This document shows positions 15,581 through 23,879 of a stretch of DNA of 59,006 nucleotides, in pieces. A program made the translations under genes and the position numbers. The notes below the pieces were generated by a model that saw only the letters and a program-made list of their open reading frames with translations, had not been told where the DNA came from and did no database searches. Numbering within the stretch: position 1 is the stretch's first letter; each line of letters begins with the position of its first letter. Source of the stretch: Sediminibacterium soli (lineage in GTDB: Bacteria > Bacteroidota > Bacteroidia > Chitinophagales > Chitinophagaceae); contig NZ_JAACJR010000008.1 of assembly GCF_009939225.1 (NCBI RefSeq), forward strand, positions 1-59,006, written 5' to 3'.

Positions 15581-18496
15581 TCAATATCCCAGTCCCCAAT
15601 CCCTTCCCTTCATCACCGCCGGCACGCCTTCCGAAATCCATTTTGCGGGCTTCCCGCCTTTGAGCAGGTAATCAAAGAACTGCTGTTCGCGGATCTGTAT
15701 GTCTTTCCTGTTCCTGCGTTCCACCAGGTTATGCGCCTCGTTGTTGTAATTGAGCATCCATACTTTTTTACCAAGCCTGCGCATACCGGTGTACATTTCG
15801 ATACCCTGGTACCAGGGCACGGCATCGTCTGCATCGTTAGCCATAATCACCAGCGGTGTGTTCACTTTAGGCAGGGCAAACAATGCGGAGTTCTCTACAT
15901 ACAGGTTCGGCTTTTCCCACAGGGTGGCACCGATACGGCTCTGTGTTTTTTCGTACTGGAACTGCCTGTTCAAACCGGTGCCCCAGCGTATACCGCCGTA
16001 GGCACTGGTCATATTGGCCACAGGTGCACCCGCCCATGCGGCCGCATACAGGTTGGTGCGTGTAATCAGGTACACGATCTGGTAACCACCCCAGCTTTGT
16101 CCCTGCAGACCGATCCGGGTGCTGTCTATATACCCCTGTTTTACCAAAGCGCGTGTGCCGCTTACAATATGGTCATAGGCACTTTGTCCGGGATGACCTT
16201 TTGTATACCAGATATCCGGCACAAATACCACATAGCCCCTGCTCACAAAAAACGGAATATTGAGACGGGAAGGCGTAGGCGACGGCGCGATATAACTGTT
16301 CAGTGTATTGTTGCTGCGCTCATAGAAATAAACCAGCATGGGGTATTTCTTCCTGGGATCAAACCCTTCCGGTTTGTATAACACCCCTTCGGTTTCTTTT
16401 CCAGTATAGGCTTTCCATCTGAACAATTCGGCGCTGCCCCAGTTATACGCTGGTTGCTGCGGGTTGATATGCGACAGCTGCGTGGCTGTACCGTTAACCG
16501 GCTGTACATACAGGTCGGCCGGCTTTGCAAAGCTTTCTTTTGTATAGGCGATCACATCCGCATCTTTCGCCTTCTGCACCTGGCCGCCTATTTTCAGGGG
16601 TTCTTTGAAAAGCAGTTTCACCTGGTTTTTACCCAGGTCCATCAGGGCAATCCCCTCGCTTTTGTCTTTTTCATCGTAAACAAGCAGCCATACAGACTGT
16701 CCCGTTTTCAGGTAGCGCTCGTTGGGATCAGTGTTCACATACCGGTATTGTACCCGGTCTTTGCGGCCATTGGTCAGCGGTACGGATTTTTCCACGCCGC
16801 GGGGATCCACGCGCCAGATATCGTAACGGTCGTAGATGAGCACATAGGTATCGTCCTCCATCCATTTTACCGCACCATAGGCATTGGGATCATCCGGCAC
16901 ATCGTTTTGTTCGTCGTATAAGGAGGTTCTGGTATCTTTTGCAACAGCATGGGTTTTCTTACCCGCGGCATCGTAAACAAAATATCCCTGTTTCCTTTCA
17001 TCATAATACAGAAGGTATTTTCCGGAAAACGATGGTTGAAGCAGGTTGCCTTTGAAATCTTTTCTGATCATTTCCGAAACGCCGGTTTCCGGACTGATCG
17101 CATAAATATCCCCCACACTGAATCCCTGCCATTGTGTGGCCACCCGTTTACCCTCATCCGATACGGCATAGAAGACATCGCCGTCGCCTTCCTTTGTCTG
17201 CAGCATCCCGCGAAACTTGTCGTTCGCCAGTTGTACGAGCTGTTTGCCGGCCAGGTCTACCCTTGCCGTATAATTGCGGCGCAGATCGCTCTCGAGCGTG
17301 CGCAACTGCTGCGGCTGAATATAATCGTCGTTATAATGCCATACATCCAGGTTTACCCTTTCAAAATCGGGCAGCGTGGTGTCTTTGGGCGGAATAATGG
17401 CCGCAGTGCCGGCAAACAACCTGTTACCGCTTTTGCTGAAGCTGATCACGGCGTTCTCGCTGATGCTCGAGTTAGGCGGAAGTCCTTTTGTCTGCCTGTC
17501 GGCGATCAGTGCCGCACTGTCGCCACCCTGCCTGTAATAATACAGCTTATAAAATTTTTCCAGGGCTTTGCTGCTGCTGTCGCGCTCGGCAACAAAAGCC
17601 AGCTGTTTTCCCTCTTCATCCAGTCGGTATCCTTTTGCATCATGGAAATCACTGAAGATGGTTTTGTGCTGCATACGGGCGAGATCCAGTACCGAAACAG
17701 TTGCCTTGCTGCCGGCATCGCCTGTTTTCCGCGTGGTCTCGGTCAGCAGCACCGTTCCCTTTTTATTAAAAAAATATTCGCTTACCAGCGGCAGATGCGT
17801 TTCCTGTCCATTCTGCAGGTTGCGCAATACCAGTTCGGTGCCTTCTTCAAAAGGCTCATCGTTTTTGGGAGCGGGGGGCCTGTCGTTTTTCTGCGTCCGT
17901 AAGACCGCCATACCCTTTGCACGGGCATCGCTGATGCGGTTGCGGATACTGTCGGCCGCACGCAGCAGACTGTCGGCCATGAGCTGCATGGCGGTAATAC
18001 GCGATGCGGAATCCATTTCCGTGTGTGTACGCAAAGTCTCGGGCTTATCCATCAGGTAGGCAAGCCAGCCGGCACCTTCCTCGGGCATTTTGAAGCTTTT
18101 GATACGGGCGATCTTACTGAGTTTATCGCTGCCCAACTGCAGTATGCCCAAGCTGTCTTTCGGCATTTCATCAGCCTTTCTTTTTTTGATGCGTGCATCA
18201 CGCGTATCCCTGAAAAAAGGTTTGATGCGGAATACAAGACAGCGGCTGTCCTCCGATATCACTGCGCCATAACCACGGGGGAACTGCATTTTATAGCTGC
18301 CATCCACCGATTGAACGGTCAGCATACCATCGCCCTCCTGCGGGTTTACCGAGTAAACGATGTATTTACCATCGTTACTGATGGCGCGCTCACCCACACT
18401 CTGCCAGCCATCGTACACCGAATGATCAAGCGGTTTTTTCTGCGCAAAGGCAGACAGTGAAAACAGGCAACCGGCAAAAAGCAACAGCTTCTTCAT
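15581..18496 (-). CDS. S9 family prolyl-oligopeptidase-like serine peptidase, secreted
   Basis: This 971-residue exported peptidase starts with a signal peptide (MKKLLLFAGCLFSLSAFAQ). A long beta-propeller-like region (about 25-690) is followed by an alpha/beta-hydrolase domain. The catalytic triad is visible: Ser in GQSWGGYQ (about 799), Asp in NDADDAVPW (about 887) and His in NEAHNL (about 919). It probably trims short peptides in the periplasm or outside the cell, as in DPP4 and acylaminoacyl-peptidase relatives. A Lys/Asp/Arg-rich helical insert (about 160-215) is longer than in DPP4. It ends convergently with nhaA at a shared terminator and appears monocistronic. Confidence 0.92.
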   Translation of the reverse strand: MKKLLLFAGCLFSLSAFAQKKPLDHSVYDGWQSVGERAISNDGKYIVYSVNPQEGDGMLTVQSVDGSYKMQFPRGYGAVISEDSRCLVFRIKPFFRDTRDARIKKRKADEMPKDSLGILQLGSDKLSKIARIKSFKMPEEGAGWLAYLMDKPETLRTHTEMDSASRITAMQLMADSLLRAADSIRNRISDARAKGMAVLRTQKNDRPPAPKNDEPFEEGTELVLRNLQNGQETHLPLVSEYFFNKKGTVLLTETTRKTGDAGSKATVSVLDLARMQHKTIFSDFHDAKGYRLDEEGKQLAFVAERDSSSKALEKFYKLYYYRQGGDSAALIADRQTKGLPPNSSISENAVISFSKSGNRLFAGTAAIIPPKDTTLPDFERVNLDVWHYNDDYIQPQQLRTLESDLRRNYTARVDLAGKQLVQLANDKFRGMLQTKEGDGDVFYAVSDEGKRVATQWQGFSVGDIYAISPETGVSEMIRKDFKGNLLQPSFSGKYLLYYDERKQGYFVYDAAGKKTHAVAKDTRTSLYDEQNDVPDDPNAYGAVKWMEDDTYVLIYDRYDIWRVDPRGVEKSVPLTNGRKDRVQYRYVNTDPNERYLKTGQSVWLLVYDEKDKSEGIALMDLGKNQVKLLFKEPLKIGGQVQKAKDADVIAYTKESFAKPADLYVQPVNGTATQLSHINPQQPAYNWGSAELFRWKAYTGKETEGVLYKPEGFDPRKKYPMLVYFYERSNNTLNSYIAPSPTPSRLNIPFFVSRGYVVFVPDIWYTKGHPGQSAYDHIVSGTRALVKQGYIDSTRIGLQGQSWGGYQIVYLITRTNLYAAAWAGAPVANMTSAYGGIRWGTGLNRQFQYEKTQSRIGATLWEKPNLYVENSALFALPKVNTPLVIMANDADDAVPWYQGIEMYTGMRRLGKKVWMLNYNNEAHNLVERRNRKDIQIREQQFFDYLLKGGKPAKWISEGVPAVMKGRDWGLGY

Positions 18497-18596
18497 ATGC
18501 GGTAAGTTTGGTATACTGCCGAAGGTAGCAATTCAATCCATCAAATGCCGCCGGCAACGAAGCGATGGCCGATTGGGGATTGCCGGTCGCCGATTA

Positions 18597-19472
18597 TCAC
18601 ACGCCGCTTCCTTTTCTCACCACGCGCAGCATCTGCCAAACCACGGAGAGGGCGATCAGTGACATACCTACGTAAAAACTCTGTTTCAGGTCCCTGTTTT
18701 CCTGAAAGAAAATAAATGCCATGGCGATACCGTATACCGGCTCCAGGTTAAGCGTAAGGTTTTGGGTAAAGGCGGATATTTTTTTCAGCGCCTGCAGCAT
18801 CAGGTCCATCGCCAGTATGGTGCAGAGCCAGGCCAGGATCAGCAGGTACACCCAGTCGCTAAGCGAAGGCAGTACACTTTCAACCGGGTACCAGGCCAGG
18901 TATACGGGCATCAGCAGGGAAAGCATCGCCAGACCACCGCTGAGTTCGTACACCATCATGGTTTGTGGCCTGGCCACTTCCACATATCGTTTGTTCAGCA
19001 CAGAAAACAGCGCGCCCAGAACGGCCGATGCCAGTCCGAGCAGTATGCCGGTGCGGTACCGGTCGTCGAAATGAAAGATCAGGTAAATACCCAGCAGGCT
19101 TAAGGTACCCAGCCCCAGTTCCTGCCAGCTGAATTTTTTGTCGGTCATCATGGGCTCAAGCAGCGCGGTGAAGAGACCCACCGAGGCAAAACAGACCAAC
19201 CCGATAGATACATTGGCCGCTTTGATGCTCCCGTAAAAACATACCCAGTGCAGGGCTATCAGCGCACCGGTGCCCAGCAGCCTCCACACATTGGCAGGCG
19301 ATATCCTTTCCAGTTTACCCTTCCACACCATCCAGGCAAACAACGACACTACGGTGATGCCGATGCGGTACCAGGTAAGCAGCCCCTCGTTCAGCAGGAT
19401 GGCTTTGCCCAGAATACCTGTAAACCCGGCCAAGAAAACGGAGATATGCAATTTCAGCAGCGCCTGTTTCAT
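18597..19472 (-). CDS. EamA/DMT-superfamily transporter
   Basis: This 291-residue membrane protein consists of two EamA repeats of about five helices each, the drug/metabolite transporter layout. Signs are the N-terminal LHISVFLAGFTGILGKAILL, the end of repeat one at LGIYLIF, and repeat two from GILLGLASAVLGALFSVLNKRYVE to FFQENRDLKQSFYVGMSLIALSVVW. Substrate cannot be told; family members export amino acids, nucleosides or other metabolites. ATG at 19472 is chosen because it begins the first helix directly; longer readings add over 70 residues of non-membrane sequence. It is divergent from the small secreted gene at 19591. Confidence 0.85.
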   Translation of the reverse strand: MKQALLKLHISVFLAGFTGILGKAILLNEGLLTWYRIGITVVSLFAWMVWKGKLERISPANVWRLLGTGALIALHWVCFYGSIKAANVSIGLVCFASVGLFTALLEPMMTDKKFSWQELGLGTLSLLGIYLIFHFDDRYRTGILLGLASAVLGALFSVLNKRYVEVARPQTMMVYELSGGLAMLSLLMPVYLAWYPVESVLPSLSDWVYLLILAWLCTILAMDLMLQALKKISAFTQNLTLNLEPVYGIAMAFIFFQENRDLKQSFYVGMSLIALSVVWQMLRVVRKGSGV

Positions 19473-19590
19473 GCAGCAAAGAAAGGGAATTCGGCGCCCA
19501 ATCGGCCCGTGGGGAAACGCGGTGGAATAAGTTTTGTAACGGTGGTATACCGGCCTGCTGAACAGGATCCGGTCAATTAAAACACATCGT

Positions 19591-19890
19591 ATGAAACAAA
19601 TTGTAAAAACAGGTTTATTAACCACCGTATTCGCCTGTGCCCTATCGTTGCTGCAGGCACAGATATATGTAACCGTACGCCCCACCCGACCCACCGTTGT
19701 GGTAACCAGACCCGCAGCGCCTGCCGCAGGTTATATCTGGGTAGACGATGAATGGGTACCCCAGGGTAAAACCTATGTGTACAAAGCCGGGGCCTGGGTA
19801 GCCCCACCGCGCAGCGGGGCCGTATACAATAAAGGCTACTGGAAACGCAACAAAAAAGGCTGGCACTGGGTACCGGGCCGCTGGAAATAA
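19591..19890 (+). CDS. Small secreted protein with YxWxxxxW-type aromatic motifs
   Basis: This 99-residue protein has a signal peptide (1-23, ending LLQAQ) followed by a Val/Thr/Pro-rich segment and two or three aromatic motifs: GYIWVDDEWVPQG, YVYKAGAWVAPP and GYWKRNKKGWHWVPGRWK. It resembles Bacteroidota and proteobacterial proteins annotated as YXWGXW-repeat proteins, short exported basic proteins of unknown function. A strong bidirectional hairpin (19926-19955) follows its stop. No operon partner is present. Confidence 0.75.
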   Translation: MKQIVKTGLLTTVFACALSLLQAQIYVTVRPTRPTVVVTRPAAPAAGYIWVDDEWVPQGKTYVYKAGAWVAPPRSGAVYNKGYWKRNKKGWHWVPGRWK

Positions 19891-19925
19891 GTTTTTAGCA
19901 GGTTTTTTTATAAGATCATCAAGAA

Positions 19926-19955
19926 AATAGCCGGTTACCCAGGTAACCGGCTATT
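19926..19955. terminator. Perfect 14-bp hairpin between convergent genes
   Basis: AATAGCCGGTTACC (19926-19939) pairs perfectly with GGTAACCGGCTATT (19942-19955). It separates the plus-strand secreted gene from the minus-strand glucanase and can work in both directions, although T runs are short. Confidence 0.75.
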
Positions 19956-19976
19956 GGTGTGCAAAGACATTGGGTA

Positions 19977-21329
19977 TTATTTTACATAAGGACTTTCGAA
20001 CTCGAGCTTTTTCAGTCCCTGCTGCACTTCTTCGCAACTCATGAATAATTTCCACAACAGACCGGTGCGGTAATTTTCCATCATCACAACGATCGGTCCC
20101 TGGTCAATGGCAAGATAGCGCTGCGGGAACCAGTTGGCAGTTTCGCTGAACGCGTCATAGGGTCCGTATATGCCCATCACTTTATCGTACATATCCTTAT
20201 ACCAGTGTTTCATAGCAGCCATGCTCTGCTGCGGGCTGTAGGGCATGGAGGATAATGCCGCGGTAGGTGATATCACCCCAAGATCGCGGCGCTGGCCTGG
20301 CGCATGGGCCGAATAACCTTTTACGGAATAGCTGGCGGTCAGTCCCCAGCTATCCGGACCATATCCTTTGAATTTACCGGGATTGGTAACACACCAGTTA
20401 TAATCGATCATGGTATGACTCACGTTGTTCTGCCAGTAATCGGCATACCGATCCTTCAAACCCCGCGGATCAAGACCCAGATAAGAATAATGCGACCAGA
20501 ACAGCGGTCCTCCGTATTCCTTGGACCCGTTGTGACCGAGTGTGAGTGTATAACCGTACTGCGTGGTGGTGTCTTTGATCCTGCCGCCTTTTGCCCATCC
20601 CTCGTGGTACACCGCCGCGGGCACGCTGTGTGTGGGCGATGCCGCCGCAAGTACATACATGATCAGACATTCGTTATAGCCGGTAACGGCAAAATTCTTT
20701 TCCCAGGCATAGTTGGGGCTCCAGTGCCAGTACAATACGTTCTTACCGTTGCGATACCAGTCAAAGTCCACTTCGCGCCAGAGGGTATCGATCTGCCTGG
20801 CCAGTTTTTTCTCGGCTTCATTACCGTCCTTGAAATACTGTCGCACCGCCAGCAGTCCCTGCAGCATAAACGAGGTCTCCACCAGGTCGCCGCCATCGTC
20901 TTTCTGCCCGAAGGGTTTCACTTTACCCGTTTCACCGTTAAGCCAGTGCGGCCATGCACCATGAAAGCGATCCGCTGTTTTCAGAAATCCTACGATCTGC
21001 TGCAGTCTTTCCGCACCCTGGTCACGCGTGATGAATTTCCGCTCGATACCCGCAAGTATCGCCATCACACCAAAACCTCCCCCGCCTATGGTAACAATGT
21101 GTTTGTCGTTGCTGGGGTATACACCGTCTACATGGAATCTTTCGCGTGCCATTCCCGAATGGGGTTCTGCGCCATCCCAGAAATAATTGAAACTGGCTCT
21201 TTGCACGCGGGTGAATATGGTATCGTCCTCAGCCGATAATACCGGCTGCAGCGATACGGATGCCGTTTTTTTCTGGCTGCCGCAGGCAAGCACAAACAAA
21301 AGCGCACCGAGATACACTATTTTTTTCAT
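19977..21329 (-). CDS. GH144-type endo-beta-1,2-glucanase (glucoamylase-like lipoprotein)
   Basis: This 450-residue lipoprotein has a signal peptide with lipobox LACG (cleavage before Cys16). The rest is an (alpha/alpha)6-type glycoside hydrolase of the glucoamylase-like family (PF10091/GH144): FNYFWDGAEPHSGMARER, TIGGGGFGVMAILAGIER, DDGGDLVETSFMLQGLLAVRQYF and WYRNGK...YWHWSPN. The DDGGDLVE block has Asp, Asp and Glu at the spacing I recall for the candidate catalytic residues of the characterised Chitinophaga GH144 enzyme. That family cuts beta-1,2-glucan to sophoro-oligosaccharides. As the last gene of the SusC/SusD locus it most likely acts on glycan at the surface or in the periplasm. 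Substrate is inferred; a relative with another specificity is possible. Confidence 0.8.
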   Translation of the reverse strand: MKKIVYLGALLFVLACGSQKKTASVSLQPVLSAEDDTIFTRVQRASFNYFWDGAEPHSGMARERFHVDGVYPSNDKHIVTIGGGGFGVMAILAGIERKFITRDQGAERLQQIVGFLKTADRFHGAWPHWLNGETGKVKPFGQKDDGGDLVETSFMLQGLLAVRQYFKDGNEAEKKLARQIDTLWREVDFDWYRNGKNVLYWHWSPNYAWEKNFAVTGYNECLIMYVLAAASPTHSVPAAVYHEGWAKGGRIKDTTTQYGYTLTLGHNGSKEYGGPLFWSHYSYLGLDPRGLKDRYADYWQNNVSHTMIDYNWCVTNPGKFKGYGPDSWGLTASYSVKGYSAHAPGQRRDLGVISPTAALSSMPYSPQQSMAAMKHWYKDMYDKVMGIYGPYDAFSETANWFPQRYLAIDQGPIVVMMENYRTGLLWKLFMSCEEVQQGLKKLEFESPYVK

Positions 21330-21427
21330 AGAATCTTTCTGTTGGTGTAAGTATGGTTATGAAATGATAAAGACGCGGAACAAATGTTGTGTAACAGCGT
21401 CCCGCGTCTTTACAAAAAACAGGCTGT

Positions 21428-22312
21428 TTATTTTTTGGCTACGCCAAGGTTATACAGTGCCTTGATATGCGCATCGGGCAAAGTGATATTGAATACCCGC
21501 ACTTCGTCTATCCTGCCTGTCATCGGCGCAAAGTTCACATCGGCGCTTACCGGCATACCTGCAGCATTGTAGTTGGCACCAAAGAACAGTTCGCTTGGCT
21601 CATAGGCTTTGTAGTTGTTGTTGCCGGTGCCTCTGTTGGGGAAATTACCCACTTTAATGCCATTCATCCAGTTATTGAACACACCGGTGGCAAAATCGTA
21701 GGTAAGTACGATATGCACCCAGTTGTTCAGGTTGGTTCTGTTCAGCACATTGTTCAGGTTATCCTGCGTGCCGCCCCCGATTGTTGAGAAGGTGGGCTGA
21801 ATGGTCAGCGTACTGTCGTTGGTAGCTGGATAGCTTTGGGTGTTCAAGGCAAAATTGATGTTGCCGTTGAACACACCCGGTCTGGCCAGCTGGAATACCA
21901 TGGTTCTTTTGGAGCCGTTGTTCTTCAGCTTTACCCAGGCACTGAGGCTCCAGTTCTTCATCGAATCCGTTTTGAATTTCTGGAACTGGGTGGTGTAATA
22001 CACGTACCCTGCCGCCAGCTCCAGCGCCTTGCCCCTGACACCGTCGGCCACATAGGTGTCGTTCACGGATTTATTGGGCGCGGTATTGGATTTGGTTTCG
22101 TTCTTGGTATCTTCAAAACCCCAGTAAGCGATAAGGTTGTTCGGGTATACTTCGTCAGAACTGGTATAGCCGTCTATCTTGCCCGCATACGCACCACCCG
22201 ATACATCCGGCAGTTTATTTGGGTTGCCGTCTTTTTTGCAGGCCGTAAGCGAAACGGCCGCAGCCATCACGAGCCAGCAAAAGCGGTTGTTAATATATGA
22301 TTGCAATTTCAT
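21428..22312 (-). CDS. LamG-domain lipoprotein, likely surface glycan-binding protein
   Basis: This 294-residue lipoprotein has lipobox LTACKK (Cys about 25), a 35-residue linker and one laminin-G/concanavalin-like jellyroll (about 60-290). The jellyroll shows typical phrases: LIAYWGFEDT, GKALELAAGYVYY, WSLSAWVKLK, NNWVHIVLTYDF and GRIDEVRVFNITLPDAHIKALYNLG. It sits between susD and the glucanase, where PULs usually encode a SusE/SusF-like surface glycan-binding protein, and this is the proposed role. No hydrolase catalytic residues were recognised, so binding is more likely than cleavage. The 22-bp gap to susD supports co-transcription. Confidence 0.85.
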   Translation of the reverse strand: MKLQSYINNRFCWLVMAAAVSLTACKKDGNPNKLPDVSGGAYAGKIDGYTSSDEVYPNNLIAYWGFEDTKNETKSNTAPNKSVNDTYVADGVRGKALELAAGYVYYTTQFQKFKTDSMKNWSLSAWVKLKNNGSKRTMVFQLARPGVFNGNINFALNTQSYPATNDSTLTIQPTFSTIGGGTQDNLNNVLNRTNLNNWVHIVLTYDFATGVFNNWMNGIKVGNFPNRGTGNNNYKAYEPSELFFGANYNAAGMPVSADVNFAPMTGRIDEVRVFNITLPDAHIKALYNLGVAKK

Positions 22313-22334
22313 GTAGATTGTTTTAGGATGTCAA

Positions 22335-23867
22335 TTAATAACCCGGGTTCTGCGTAAGAACGCCCTTGCTTAAGTCGATCTGTGTTTGCGGTATCGGCAT
22401 CAGGTTATCCCTGCCATTGTTGAAATTGGATTTACCCGCAGCCTGCAGGGTCTGCGCTGCAATACCCCAGCGTACCAGGTCAAAAAAGCGATCGTGCTCC
22501 ATGGCCAGTTCCACCCTTCTCTCTTTCCTGATCGCATCGCGCAGCAGGCCCTGGTCGGTGGTGGTTATTTTGGGCAGCAGGGTATTGTTACCCGCCCTTG
22601 CGCGTGCACGCACCATCTCGAGTTTGTCGAGCGCCTCGCCGGTATTGCCTGCTTCGTTCTGTGCTTCTGCATACATCAGCAGTACATCCGAATAGCGGAG
22701 GATACGCACATTCATCCACCAGCCAAAACGGTTGCCGATTGAATTACGGAAAGAAGGATTGGTATGCACTTTATGGTTGTAACGCGGGTTGGGTAAACCG
22801 GTGGGCACCGCCTCGCCATAAACCGTAGTACCGCCTGCATACAGGATGGTGCGGTCTTTTCTCGGGTCGCCGGTCTCATAAGCGCCTTCCAGCTGTGTAG
22901 AGGGTGTGTTCCAGCCCCAGCCCAGGTCCCATACGCCGGTTCCGCGAACGCCCTGCACATTGGTGTACTGTATGCCATAGGGCGTGGTCATATTGGTGGC
23001 GTCGGCCGTTGCCTGTATTTCAAACACGGATTCTTTGGAGTTCTCCCCGTCTTCGCCGAATATTTTGGCATAAGGTGTGGAGAGATCGTACTGACCCGAT
23101 CCGATCACCGCATTTGCCGCGGTTACCGCTGCGGCCCATTTCTGCTGGGTGAGGTATACTTTTGTCAGCAACCCGTTGGCGGCTCCCCTGGTTGCGCGGC
23201 CGATGAACTTGGCATCCCATGAAACCGGTAAGGTATTGGCTGCAAACTGAAGATCCTGCTCAATGAACGTATACAGCTGCGCCGGTGCGCTCTGCGCGAT
23301 ATTGCTCTGTGATGCCGCATCGTATATTTTGTCCACCAGCGGCACACGTCCGAACAAACGCACCAGGTTGAAATAGGCATAGCCGCGGATAAACCTGGCC
23401 TCTCCTTCGGTCTGGTCTTTTACCTGCTGGGGTGCATCGATCGTTTTGTTGTTTTTGATCTGGTCGATGGTGATATTGCATTTGCTGATCAGGTTAAAAT
23501 AACCCGTCCATAACGCATTGGCCATACCATTGCTCGGCAGCACGGGAAAATTATCCATACCCTGTGCATCTGCGCCTCCGTCGGCCGGTGTACTGCCTTT
23601 GTCGGCATCATCGCTGCGGATACTTATCGCCGATACGAACGGGGTTACATGCACGTTATAATCGCGCAGCGAAGCATAGGCTGCAAACACGTACTGGTCG
23701 TACGGACCCGAACCTCCGGGAAACGGGTAGGTATCGGATGTATACCTGCCCTGCGGATCCCTGTCGAGGAAATTCTTTTTACATCCCGCAAAGCTCATGG
23801 CAATCACTGCCAGGCCCATGGCTGCAAAACCACGCGGATTTTTTAATATGTTCATGATGATATTCAT
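22335..23867 (-). CDS. susD: SusD/RagB family outer-membrane lipoprotein
   Basis: This 510-residue lipoprotein is the SusD-type lid that captures oligosaccharide for the SusC channel. Lipobox FAGCKK is near residue 28, followed by the usual NFLDRDPQGRYTSDTYPF start, helical TPR-like repeats (TEGEARFIRGYAYFNLVRLFGRVPLVDK near 153-180) and the conserved C-terminal block RKERRVELAMEHDRFFDLVRWG with PIPQTQIDLSKGVLTQNPGY at the end. Either the ATG at 23867 or the one at 23855 could be the start; the second gives a shorter leader. It follows susC by 12 bp and precedes the LamG lipoprotein. Confidence 0.97.
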   Translation of the reverse strand: MNIIMNILKNPRGFAAMGLAVIAMSFAGCKKNFLDRDPQGRYTSDTYPFPGGSGPYDQYVFAAYASLRDYNVHVTPFVSAISIRSDDADKGSTPADGGADAQGMDNFPVLPSNGMANALWTGYFNLISKCNITIDQIKNNKTIDAPQQVKDQTEGEARFIRGYAYFNLVRLFGRVPLVDKIYDAASQSNIAQSAPAQLYTFIEQDLQFAANTLPVSWDAKFIGRATRGAANGLLTKVYLTQQKWAAAVTAANAVIGSGQYDLSTPYAKIFGEDGENSKESVFEIQATADATNMTTPYGIQYTNVQGVRGTGVWDLGWGWNTPSTQLEGAYETGDPRKDRTILYAGGTTVYGEAVPTGLPNPRYNHKVHTNPSFRNSIGNRFGWWMNVRILRYSDVLLMYAEAQNEAGNTGEALDKLEMVRARARAGNNTLLPKITTTDQGLLRDAIRKERRVELAMEHDRFFDLVRWGIAAQTLQAAGKSNFNNGRDNLMPIPQTQIDLSKGVLTQNPGY

Positions 23868-23879
23868 TTATCGATTGAA

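Noticed and set aside
15581..18496. S9 peptidase as part of the glycan locus
   Set aside because: It is separated by two unrelated genes and ends at its own terminator; it lacks any link to glycan use.
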